NCBI GenBank assembly: GCA_964461835.1
Contig: CAYWVO010000038.1
Span: 1-31,910, forward strand
Direction of reading: 5' to 3'
DNA length: 31,910 nt
Origin: CAYWVO01 sp964461835
Lineage (GTDB): Bacteria > Zixibacteria > MSB-5A5 > WJJR01 > JAJRUJ01
The position numbers were made by a program, and so were the translations under genes. Positions 23,508 to 31,048 of the stretch are shown here, piece after piece; position 1 is the first letter of the stretch, and every line of letters starts with the position of its first letter. Below the pieces are notes generated by a model, which saw only the letters and a list, made by a program, of their open reading frames with translations, did no database searches and was not told the DNA's origin.

Positions 23508-23789
23508 ATGGAGCGTTTAAAATTAATCATTGCCATCGGCCTGTGTGTGGCGTTGATGATGTTTCCACTTGCGGGATTTGCCGGCAATCCTCTGCCGACG
23601 AATGATGAAATGGACGGTCATCCCTGGGATGACGGAGACCAATCGAGTGAGCCGGATGATCCTGCAGACACGCTGGTCGATGAAGACGCGGAAGTTGCCC
23701 CGAATGATCCGGATTTGGGCAACGCGGAAAAATCAGCAACGGTACACTTCTTTACATTTGGGAAGTGGTATCTGCTATTAATCTGGTAA
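23508..23789 (+). CDS. small exported acidic protein with an aromatic C-terminal tail (unknown)
   Basis: A 93-residue protein that I do not recognise. Start ATG at 23508 is set by GGGAGG seven bases upstream. Residues 1-25 form a signal peptide (KLIIAIGLCVALMMFPLAGFA). Residues 30-75 are extremely acidic (more than 15 Asp/Glu, with Pro and Asn), and the last 15 residues are hydrophobic and aromatic (VHFFTFGKWYLLLIW). The layout of leader, acidic spacer and compact hydrophobic tail recalls precursor peptides or pheromone-type signals, but a membrane-associated or folded product is equally possible. It lies 46 bases upstream of a TPR/sigma-54 activator gene, with only a hairpin between, so the two are probably co-transcribed. 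Confidence 0.75.
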   Translation: MERLKLIIAIGLCVALMMFPLAGFAGNPLPTNDEMDGHPWDDGDQSSEPDDPADTLVDEDAEVAPNDPDLGNAEKSATVHFFTFGKWYLLLIW

Positions 23790-23800
23790 TCAACCGCACT

Positions 23801-23821
23801 GCAGCCCGCAGAGGCTGCGGG
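23801..23821 (+). other. two mutually exclusive hairpins ahead of the activator gene
   Basis: CCCGCAG (23805-23811) pairs perfectly with CTGCGGG (23815-23821). GCAGCC (23801-23806) can instead pair perfectly with GGCTGC (23813-23818). Both use the same right arm. No T-run follows, and the activator's ribosome site (AGAGGA) starts about seven bases downstream, so folding could tune its translation. Confidence 0.45.
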
Positions 23822-23835
23822 AGAGCCAGAGGACA

Positions 23836-26781
23836 ATGGAATCCACCTCTCGTACACAAGCCAGCGCGGCAGAGTCTGGCATCGCCGCAATCAGTCGTCT
23901 GATTGAGCGTGCGGAATTTTCCCAGGCGCTCGCAGAAATCGAACGATTGGAACAGTCGGAGAACACCCCACCTCCCCTTGCGGCGGAACTCTCGTATCTG
24001 CGCGCCGCCGCCCTCTTTGGGTTGGCCCGGTACCGGGAATCACTCGAAGCTGCCCGGGCGGCATTCACCTTCTATAACGAATCCGTAGACCATCGTCGGC
24101 TCGGGGATGTGCTCAGCATTATGGGCAAGGCCTATGCTGGAAAAGGTGATCTCAAAAGCGCTCGGATACAGATACGCAATGCGCTGGCGGCATTTTTCCG
24201 CAGCGAGTATGTGGACGGGATTATTCGTTCCTATAATGAACTGGCCCGGATTGAGTTTATTCGGGGTGAGTTCGATTTGGCGATCGATCATCTCACTGAG
24301 GCAATTTCGCACTGCGAACAAACAGGGAATGCGGAATTCAAGGCCAAATTGACCGGGAACCTTGGCCGAATCCATCTGCTGCGTGGACACTGGGAACCGG
24401 CCAAGGCGTCGCTCGAATCAGCAATGAAGACCCAGCAACATCAAGGAAACGCGCTTTCTGTTACGCGGAATCGTCTCTCATTGGGGCTTCTCGCCTGCCG
24501 TCAGGGAAATTTCACTCAGGCGCACAAAACCCTGTCCCGGGCGCTTACCTGCATCGAAGAAAACGATTACCCGCGCGAACGGGCCATCGCTGAAGAGTAT
24601 TTCGGGATGCTCTCGCACCTGCAAGGGGACTTCGATCAGGCAGTGGCTCATTTCGAACGCGCATTGGCAATCGGCAAAACCATCGCCGAACGCGGTGATC
24701 TGGTCTCACAGTCATTACGCGGCATGGCAGAAGCCTACTTTGAGAGTGGAGAAACTACCGCCGCCGAAAAAACCGCCCGCGAGGCGTTGGATATCGCTTT
24801 GGCGCTCGGAGAAAAGACCGAAGTCGGTGCAGTCTATCGTATCCTGGGACGGTTTTATGCCGAGCGGAACAATGCTCCGAAGGCCCGGAAACATTTCGAA
24901 AAATCGCTGACGCTGCTGCGGGAAGTCGGCGATACCTTCGAGCTCGCCTGGACCGCGTATTACTACGCACACTTCCTGATTGACAACGGTGACCCGGCGC
25001 TGCGCTTGCAGGCCCGCTCGGCGCTGGCCGAGTGTGAAACGAAATTTGGTGCCCTGGGCGGCCGGTTCTGGGCCGATACGCCGCTGGTGCTACGGGTGGC
25101 CCTGGAAATCGCCGACGATAACCTGGCCGTCGCCGGGCAATTGTTGACCCGGCTCAACACCCGGGCCGATAATGACCAGTGGCCCGTCTGGCTGTTTGCA
25201 GAACCGTTACGAAAACTGCGCGCGTCCTGGGAACATCGGCTGGCCCAGCATGCGGTCGGGGACAAAAATGAATTCCGGATATTCAACTCGGCCCTCTCGG
25301 AAGGCGAAGCCGAGGGACTCCGCGGCGGCGATTTTGATGATTCCCTGAAGTTGCTCATTCATCGCCTGTCGGTGGATGGCGCCGCAGTTATTCTCCCGCA
25401 TCCCGAGACAGAAGACGCCGAATGCATGGTGGCATTCAACTTGACTGAAAGGCAAAAACGTCGCGTCGTGCGTTTGATCAGTGGCGGACCATTTGACGGA
25501 TTTCCGCTGGATAAACCGCGCCTGATTTCCCATCTGCCGGACCGGCCGAATGTGTTTACGTTCCTCAATCGGGATATGGAGGATGTCACCCAATCGATCC
25601 TCACTGTCCCGTTGAATCTGGGTCCGGATGGCGCCGCCATCCTGTATCTTGAACGGCGGCGCAACGGGTCACGGCCTCCGGCGTTTTTGCCGGCGGATGT
25701 CGATTTTGCTGTCGCCTTTGCCGAAGTGCTGGGTCTGAAATACGCCGCCCGCCGCCAGTCCGGCCTGCTGGCCGACAACCTGCGGTTAAAACAGCAGTTG
25801 AATGAGAAAGCCGGCTTCCCCAGCATTATTACGGCGAATCAGGCAATGATTGAGATGCTTGAACGGGTGCGGCTGGTTATCGATTCCAATATTTCCGTTT
25901 TGGTTCAAGGCGAAACCGGCACCGGCAAGGATCTGTTGGCCAAGGCAATTCATTATAACTCGAATCGGCGTGAACAACCGTTTATCTCGGTCAATTGTGC
26001 CGCTTTGCCGGATTCGCTGCTGGAAAGCGAGCTTTTCGGCTACAAGAAAGGGGCTTTCACCGGGGCGATCCAGGATAAGAACGGATTGTTCGAGGCGGCG
26101 GACGGTGGAACGTTTTTCCTCGATGAAATCGGTGAAATGCCGCTGGCGCTGCAGGCAAAAATTCTGCGTCTGCTGGAGGAGAAGGAAATCGTCCGTCTGG
26201 GCGAAACCAAACCGCGCAAAGTTGATGTACGAATTATTTCAGCCACTAACCGGGAGTTGAAACAAACCGCCGAGCAGGGAGCCTTCCGGCAGGACCTCTA
26301 TTACCGACTCTCGGCACTGTCTTTCACCCTGCCCCCGTTGCGCGAGCGCAGTGAAGATATCCCGTTGCTGGCGGATCATTTTCTCAAGAAGTGCACCCCG
26401 GATAGTGAAGCACCGCCCCGATTATCCGCCGAAGCATTACGTCAGTTTATCGAATACTCGTGGCCGGGTAACGTGCGGGAGCTGGAAAACGAAATTCGCA
26501 AGCTGCTGCTGTTGCGCGGTTCGGCTGAGGAAATCGGCCCCGAACTGCTGTCGCACAAATTTACACAGGAAGAAGCCACAGCCGAGCCCGCCGAGACCGA
26601 ACCGGATTTGGACGATTTCTCATTGTACGACCATCTGGCCGGCATCGAGAAAAAGTACATTTTGCGGGCTCTGGCCAAGTCCGACTGGGTTAAGAAGCAT
26701 GCAGCCCAACAACTCGGCATTCCCGAATCGACGCTGCGCCTGAAAATGCGCCAATACCACCTCGAACGCCCCAAAGCATAA
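23836..26781 (+). CDS. TPR-containing sigma-54-dependent transcriptional activator
   Basis: A 981-residue regulator. Residues about 15-410 are tetratricopeptide-like helical repeats (for example GNLGRIHLLRGHWEPAKASL, EEYFGMLSHLQGDFDQAVAH). Residues about 490-640 look like a degenerate GAF-type sensor. The AAA+ domain begins near 670: Walker A GETGTGKD (from 692), the sigma-54 contact loop GAFTGA (739-744), Walker B GGTFFLDEIGEM, and SWPGNVRELEN. The last 50 residues are a Fis-type helix-turn-helix (HAAQQLGIPESTLRLKMRQY). With intact ATPase and GAFTGA it should remodel RNA polymerase-sigma-54. It has no receiver domain, so a ligand or protein bound by the TPRs probably controls it. The PEP-CTERM gene's sigma-54 promoter in this window is one possible target. 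Confidence 0.93.
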   Translation: MESTSRTQASAAESGIAAISRLIERAEFSQALAEIERLEQSENTPPPLAAELSYLRAAALFGLARYRESLEAARAAFTFYNESVDHRRLGDVLSIMGKAYAGKGDLKSARIQIRNALAAFFRSEYVDGIIRSYNELARIEFIRGEFDLAIDHLTEAISHCEQTGNAEFKAKLTGNLGRIHLLRGHWEPAKASLESAMKTQQHQGNALSVTRNRLSLGLLACRQGNFTQAHKTLSRALTCIEENDYPRERAIAEEYFGMLSHLQGDFDQAVAHFERALAIGKTIAERGDLVSQSLRGMAEAYFESGETTAAEKTAREALDIALALGEKTEVGAVYRILGRFYAERNNAPKARKHFEKSLTLLREVGDTFELAWTAYYYAHFLIDNGDPALRLQARSALAECETKFGALGGRFWADTPLVLRVALEIADDNLAVAGQLLTRLNTRADNDQWPVWLFAEPLRKLRASWEHRLAQHAVGDKNEFRIFNSALSEGEAEGLRGGDFDDSLKLLIHRLSVDGAAVILPHPETEDAECMVAFNLTERQKRRVVRLISGGPFDGFPLDKPRLISHLPDRPNVFTFLNRDMEDVTQSILTVPLNLGPDGAAILYLERRRNGSRPPAFLPADVDFAVAFAEVLGLKYAARRQSGLLADNLRLKQQLNEKAGFPSIITANQAMIEMLERVRLVIDSNISVLVQGETGTGKDLLAKAIHYNSNRREQPFISVNCAALPDSLLESELFGYKKGAFTGAIQDKNGLFEAADGGTFFLDEIGEMPLALQAKILRLLEEKEIVRLGETKPRKVDVRIISATNRELKQTAEQGAFRQDLYYRLSALSFTLPPLRERSEDIPLLADHFLKKCTPDSEAPPRLSAEALRQFIEYSWPGNVRELENEIRKLLLLRGSAEEIGPELLSHKFTQEEATAEPAETEPDLDDFSLYDHLAGIEKKYILRALAKSDWVKKHAAQQLGIPESTLRLKMRQYHLERPKA

Positions 26782-26861
26782 CCGCTTGTTAAAGAGTAGC
26801 CCCACAGGATTTAAAGTAGACCGGGTTAAAATGTCTCTGTTACTCGCATGAGAAATCTGGC

Positions 26862-27023
26862 ATGAAGACCCGGTTATCCATCCTCGTTGAGCTATGGTAT
26901 TTCCTGCGCTACCGGAAGAAATGGTGGCTGGGCCCGATCTTGTTGGTGTTATTGCTGCTGGCAATCTTCATTGTCTTCGCCGAATCCTCGGCGATTGCCC
27001 CGTTTATCTACACGATTTTTTAA
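26862..27023 (+). CDS. DUF5989 small membrane protein
   Basis: A 53-residue protein: MKTRLSILVELWYFLRYRKK, then WWLGPI, one transmembrane helix and the C-terminal SAIAPFIYTIF. This matches DUF5989 end to end: WYFLRYRKKWW before the helix and APFIYT at the end are its marks. The family is usually found beside carbamoyltransferase, SxtJ and SGNH-hydrolase genes of envelope or natural-product clusters. Here only the SGNH hydrolase follows, 65 bases downstream. The ribosome-binding site is weak (GAG well upstream of ATG). It lies 80 bases after the activator gene. Function unknown; probably an inner-membrane scaffold. Confidence 0.85.
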   Translation: MKTRLSILVELWYFLRYRKKWWLGPILLVLLLLAIFIVFAESSAIAPFIYTIF

Positions 27024-27088
27024 AACGAGACATTGCCTAGACTGATAGATTCCTGTTTCCTCTCCGCTGGGTGGTCGTATATAAGGAT

Positions 27089-28132
27089 ATGAAATTCCCG
27101 GCCTGGAAAATCGCGCTGTATTCCATCTTAACAATGATCGGCATGCTGCTGCTGATCGAGGGAGTTCTGCGAATTATTCAGTTCGGCGGCCGTGTGGATG
27201 ACCCACGGTTCGTCCTGAATCCCGAATGGGACTACCCGGAATATTTCCTCAAAGACCACGATCTCTTCTGGCGTTTTCGGCCCAATCAGACAATTAGTTC
27301 GAATTTCTTTGTCGAGGGTGAATACCGTATCAATAATCACGGCCTGCGGGGGCCGGATTTCTCCGCAGAAAAGGACCCCGGTCTTGCACGAATTATTTGT
27401 CTGGGGAACTCCTGTACCTTTGGCTGGAAAGTCGCCGGCGAGGAGACGTATCCCCGGCAATTGGAGTCGATTCTCAATGGCGGGAAAGAAAATGGCCGGT
27501 GGCAGGTAATCAACGCCGGGGTAACCGGCTACTCGTCGTTGCAGGGGCTGCGGTTCCTTCGACGGGAGGTGCTCAACTGGGACCCCGACATCCTCATTAT
27601 CAGTTACGGGTGGAATGACCAGTGGGCCGGGGCACAGGATATCGCCGACAAGGAGCAAGAGCTCCCGGCGCAATGGATTCTGGATATCCAAAACACCCTC
27701 AATCTCACCATGACCTATCGCGGGCTGAAATACCTGCTTTTCACTCTGACTAAACCACCAGCGGCCGATTTTTCCCGCACGGACCCGGTCTATCGAGTCA
27801 ACGTCGCGGATTATCGAAAGAATATCCGCCAGATGATCACACTGGCTTACGAACACGACATTGCTGTTTACCTCATGACCACCCCAGTCGCCCCGATCAA
27901 GAATCCGTCCTTTCAAGGAGTAGCGGAGTATCACAAACGGTATAATGGGGTTTTGCGTGAGATCCAAGCCCAGACCGGGATACCATGTATTGACGTGGCC
28001 GCCGTCATTTCAGGCAAACCAGCGTATTTCAATCATCCCGAAGCCGACCTGAAGCACTTTAACTCATGGGGACATAAGACGATAGCAAGAATGGTAGCGC
28101 AGGCGGTGCTGAGTCGATCCGGCAGCAATTAA
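27089..28132 (+). CDS. membrane-anchored SGNH/GDSL-type hydrolase
   Basis: A 347-residue protein with one N-terminal transmembrane helix (IALYSILTMIGMLLLIEGVL) and a periplasmic SGNH domain: block I CLGNSCTFG (Ser108), block II NAGVTGYSS (Gly), block III YGWND (Asn), block V DLKHFNSWGH (Asp320, His323). All four catalytic positions are intact. The family includes O-acetyl esterases and acyltransferases acting on envelope polysaccharides; the substrate is unknown. I chose the ATG at 27089, with AAGG just upstream; an in-frame GTG at 27071 would add six residues. Its neighbour DUF5989 is a known companion of this hydrolase group, which supports an envelope or glycan-modifying role. Confidence 0.87.
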   Translation: MKFPAWKIALYSILTMIGMLLLIEGVLRIIQFGGRVDDPRFVLNPEWDYPEYFLKDHDLFWRFRPNQTISSNFFVEGEYRINNHGLRGPDFSAEKDPGLARIICLGNSCTFGWKVAGEETYPRQLESILNGGKENGRWQVINAGVTGYSSLQGLRFLRREVLNWDPDILIISYGWNDQWAGAQDIADKEQELPAQWILDIQNTLNLTMTYRGLKYLLFTLTKPPAADFSRTDPVYRVNVADYRKNIRQMITLAYEHDIAVYLMTTPVAPIKNPSFQGVAEYHKRYNGVLREIQAQTGIPCIDVAAVISGKPAYFNHPEADLKHFNSWGHKTIARMVAQAVLSRSGSN

Positions 28133-28200
28133 CCGTTGTTGATCTACCCGTTGATGTTGTATGCTTCAAGGTTCTCAGGGGCGAGGATTGGCGTAAGCGT

Positions 28201-29544
28201 ATGAATATTATCGTGATTGGCATGGGGCAGGTCGGGCGGCACATTGCCGAGGTACTGGTGCTGGAAAAGCACGATGTTACTTTAATTGACACCGACGCCG
28301 AGGCCTTAAGCTACGCCGAAGAAAACATGGACGTACTGACGCTGCGGGGGCACGGGGGCTCTGTCCAGACATTGCTTGAAGCCAAAGTTGGTAAGGCTGA
28401 TTTGGCCATTGCCGTTACCTCGTCCGACGAAGTCAATCTGCTGGCCTCTCTTCTGGCCAAACGCATGGGTGCCCAGAAAGTGGTCGCCCGGGTTTCCGAT
28501 CCCGAAAATCAGCCCAGCCCCGGGGAAAACTTGGCTGATCTTTTGGGGCTCGACCTGACCATTTCCCCTGAACTACTGGCAGCAGATGAAATTATGCGTC
28601 TGATCCGCACGCGGTCGGCGTTGTGGGTCGAGGAGATGGCGGACGGCCGGCTTACCCTGATGCATCTACCGGTCAAGAAACCCCAGGACGGAATATTCGG
28701 CGCCACCCTCGCCGATCTCTCACTCCCCCACGCCTGCCTGATTGCCGCGATCATTCGGGGAGATGAGTTTATTATCCCCCACGGGCGGGAAAAAATTGCT
28801 CCCGGTGATGAGGTGTTTATCATCGGGGAGTCCGATATCCTGCCGGAAGCCAAGCGGATTTTCACCAGTGACGATGAAGGGTCAATCAATAAAGCGGTGA
28901 TAATTGGCGGTTCCGATATCGGCTTCTATCTGGCGCGAAATCTCACTGAGGTGGAAATCGACGCGGTGATTGTCGAACAAAACAAAGACCGCTGCCGGGC
29001 CTTATCCGAACAACTGGAAGATGTCATGGTGCTGCACGGCGACGGAACTCAAAAGGCACTATTGCGCGAGGAAGGTCTCGACACTGCGGACGCCTTTGTC
29101 TCGGCTACCAAGTCGGATGAAGTGAATCTCATGGCCGGCCTGCTGGCGCGGCAAATGGGGGTGCCGCAAACCATTGCTCTGGTGCATAAACCGGACTACG
29201 CACCGGTTTATAAAACATTGGGAATCGATTCTACGATTTCCCCCCGCCTGATGGCAGCCAATCAGGTTCTTCGGTATGTCCGGGCCGGGAAAATTGTCTC
29301 AGTGACCATCCTGGCCGGTGGCCGTGGTGAGGCAATCGAATTGGAAGTGCAACGTGGCTCGCGGATTGCCGATGTAGCATTGAAGGATGCTAAATTTCCG
29401 CGGGGGGCCGTGATCGGCGCAGTCGTCAAAGGCAAGAGCGTGATGATTCCGCGCGGGGATGATATCATCCCGGCCGGAGCGCGGGTGGTGGTCTTCACGA
29501 CCCCGGATGTCCGGCGCCAGGTGGAGCGGGCCTTTCGCAAGTAA
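28201..29544 (+). CDS. trkA: Trk potassium uptake regulatory subunit TrkA
   Basis: A 447-residue cytosolic NAD(H)-binding protein of the standard TrkA length, made of two tandem RCK modules. Each module has an N-terminal Rossmann part (first: IIVIGMGQVGRHIAE with LIDTD; second: AVIIGGSDIGFYLA with IVEQN) and a C-terminal RCK_C part (for example PHGREKIAPGDEVFIIG and PRGDDIIPAGARVVVF). The second Rossmann motif is GGSDIG rather than the full GxGxxG, common in TrkA. It gates the TrkH channel encoded 63 bases downstream. No strong ribosome-binding site is seen, but the ATG fits the conserved N-terminus. Confidence 0.95.
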   Translation: MNIIVIGMGQVGRHIAEVLVLEKHDVTLIDTDAEALSYAEENMDVLTLRGHGGSVQTLLEAKVGKADLAIAVTSSDEVNLLASLLAKRMGAQKVVARVSDPENQPSPGENLADLLGLDLTISPELLAADEIMRLIRTRSALWVEEMADGRLTLMHLPVKKPQDGIFGATLADLSLPHACLIAAIIRGDEFIIPHGREKIAPGDEVFIIGESDILPEAKRIFTSDDEGSINKAVIIGGSDIGFYLARNLTEVEIDAVIVEQNKDRCRALSEQLEDVMVLHGDGTQKALLREEGLDTADAFVSATKSDEVNLMAGLLARQMGVPQTIALVHKPDYAPVYKTLGIDSTISPRLMAANQVLRYVRAGKIVSVTILAGGRGEAIELEVQRGSRIADVALKDAKFPRGAVIGAVVKGKSVMIPRGDDIIPAGARVVVFTTPDVRRQVERAFRK

Positions 29545-29607
29545 TCGCCCCGGTCGATTCCCACGGTCACCAGCCGCTAACCAGGGAAGGAGCAGTGGCG
29601 ACAGGTT

Positions 29608-31044
29608 ATGTCATTCCGAAAAGTCGCACGCTTTTTAAGCCTGCTGCTGTTTGTTGAAGCGGGTTGTATGGCTACTTCCCTTATCTGGGTGCTCCTCGAC
29701 AACCGGTCGGCGGAAAGTTTTCTCTACTCAGTGGTTATTACCGGAGCGGTCGGGCTTTTTTTGTATCTTGTCGGCCAGAGCCCGGAAGGAGAAATTCGCC
29801 CACGCGATGCGCTGGCAACCGTCGGCCTGGGGTGGGTAATCATCGGTATCTGCGGCGCCCTGCCCTATTTGTTTGACGGCGTGTTCACTCATCCCGCCGC
29901 TGCCTTTTTCGAGTCAGTCTCCGGATTTACCACGACCGGGTCCACCGCGATTGTCGATATCCCGGCCTGTTCCAAGGCCCTGCTCTATTGGCGCTCTCTC
30001 ACCCACTGGCTCGGCGGCATGGGAATTATCGTACTGTTTATCGCTGTTTTCCCCAGTTTGGGGGTCGGGGGTAAACACCTCTATCGTTCGGAAGTTCCGG
30101 GACCGATGGCTTCCGGGCTGCGGCCTAAACTGCGACATACCTCGCTGATCCTCTGGTATATTTACGCCGGCATCACCGCAACGGAATTCATCTGCCTGCT
30201 GCTGGTGGGGGTGAATATCCACTCTGCGGTCTGCCACTCCTTCGCCACCATGGCAACCGGTGGTTTTTCGACGTTTAACCAATCTATCGCCGGATTCAAC
30301 TCTGTGGCGGTAGAGATGATCATCCTGGTGTTTATGTTCCTGGCCAGCGTAAACTTCCAACTGTATTACCGAATGGCCAATCGGGATTATACCGCCCCCT
30401 TCCGCGACCCGGAATTTAAGACATATCTGGGGCTGCTGGTCGCTGGAGTCGCCATCGTTACCATCGCCCTCTACGCGCGCGACGGCATTGCCGGTGCCTT
30501 ACGTTTCAGCAGTTTTCAAGTAGTGGCGATTCAAACGACCACCGGCTTTGGTACGGATAATTTTAACGTGTATCCGGCCTACGCGAAACTGTTATTAGTC
30601 GGGCTCATGTTTGTCGGCGGTTCCGCCGGTTCTACTGCGGGCGGGATGAAGATCTCACGGTTCATGGTCATCTTTCGCGCCCTCGCTTTCGAATTACATC
30701 GTTCTTTTCGTCCCCACGCGGTCTTTACCGTCAAAATCGGCAGGCACCCGGTACCGGACGAGGTAGTCAAAGGCGTGCTGGTGTTCTTCTGTTTCTTCAT
30801 ACTGTTGTTTTTTTTCGGCGCGTTTTTCCTCGGCCTCTTTGGTATTGACATCGTCACCGCGAGCACCGCATCAATTGCCGCGCTGGGCAACATCGGTCCC
30901 GGACTGGAGCGGGTCGGATCAATCGAAAACTATGCCTTCATTCCCGCTGCCGGGAAAATAATGCTCGCAATATTCATGATTGTCGGCCGCCTGGAAATTC
31001 TCACCGTCGCCGTGCTCCTGTTGCCGGCGTTCTGGAAGAAGTAA
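29608..31044 (+). CDS. trkH: Trk potassium uptake channel subunit TrkH
   Basis: A 478-residue polytopic inner-membrane protein of the TrkH/KtrB superfamily. Four degenerate P-loops are visible: SGFTTTGST, ATGGFST, TTTGFGTD and ALGNIGPGL, the four selectivity-filter repeats of the K+ pathway. HWLGGMGIIVL and GGSAGSTAGGMK are family hallmarks. It imports K+ with the TrkA ring. The ATG at 29608 fits the conserved start, although GGGAAGGAG is 17 bases upstream, farther than ideal. The following channel gene starts four bases after the stop, so trkA-trkH-channel form an operon. Confidence 0.95.
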   Translation: MSFRKVARFLSLLLFVEAGCMATSLIWVLLDNRSAESFLYSVVITGAVGLFLYLVGQSPEGEIRPRDALATVGLGWVIIGICGALPYLFDGVFTHPAAAFFESVSGFTTTGSTAIVDIPACSKALLYWRSLTHWLGGMGIIVLFIAVFPSLGVGGKHLYRSEVPGPMASGLRPKLRHTSLILWYIYAGITATEFICLLLVGVNIHSAVCHSFATMATGGFSTFNQSIAGFNSVAVEMIILVFMFLASVNFQLYYRMANRDYTAPFRDPEFKTYLGLLVAGVAIVTIALYARDGIAGALRFSSFQVVAIQTTTGFGTDNFNVYPAYAKLLLVGLMFVGGSAGSTAGGMKISRFMVIFRALAFELHRSFRPHAVFTVKIGRHPVPDEVVKGVLVFFCFFILLFFFGAFFLGLFGIDIVTASTASIAALGNIGPGLERVGSIENYAFIPAAGKIMLAIFMIVGRLEILTVAVLLLPAFWKK

Positions 31045-31048
31045 CAGT

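Noticed and set aside
27128..27967. 279-codon minus-strand frame opposite the SGNH hydrolase gene
   Set aside because: The plus strand has all SGNH blocks; the reverse translation has no motif and the neighbouring genes all run on plus.
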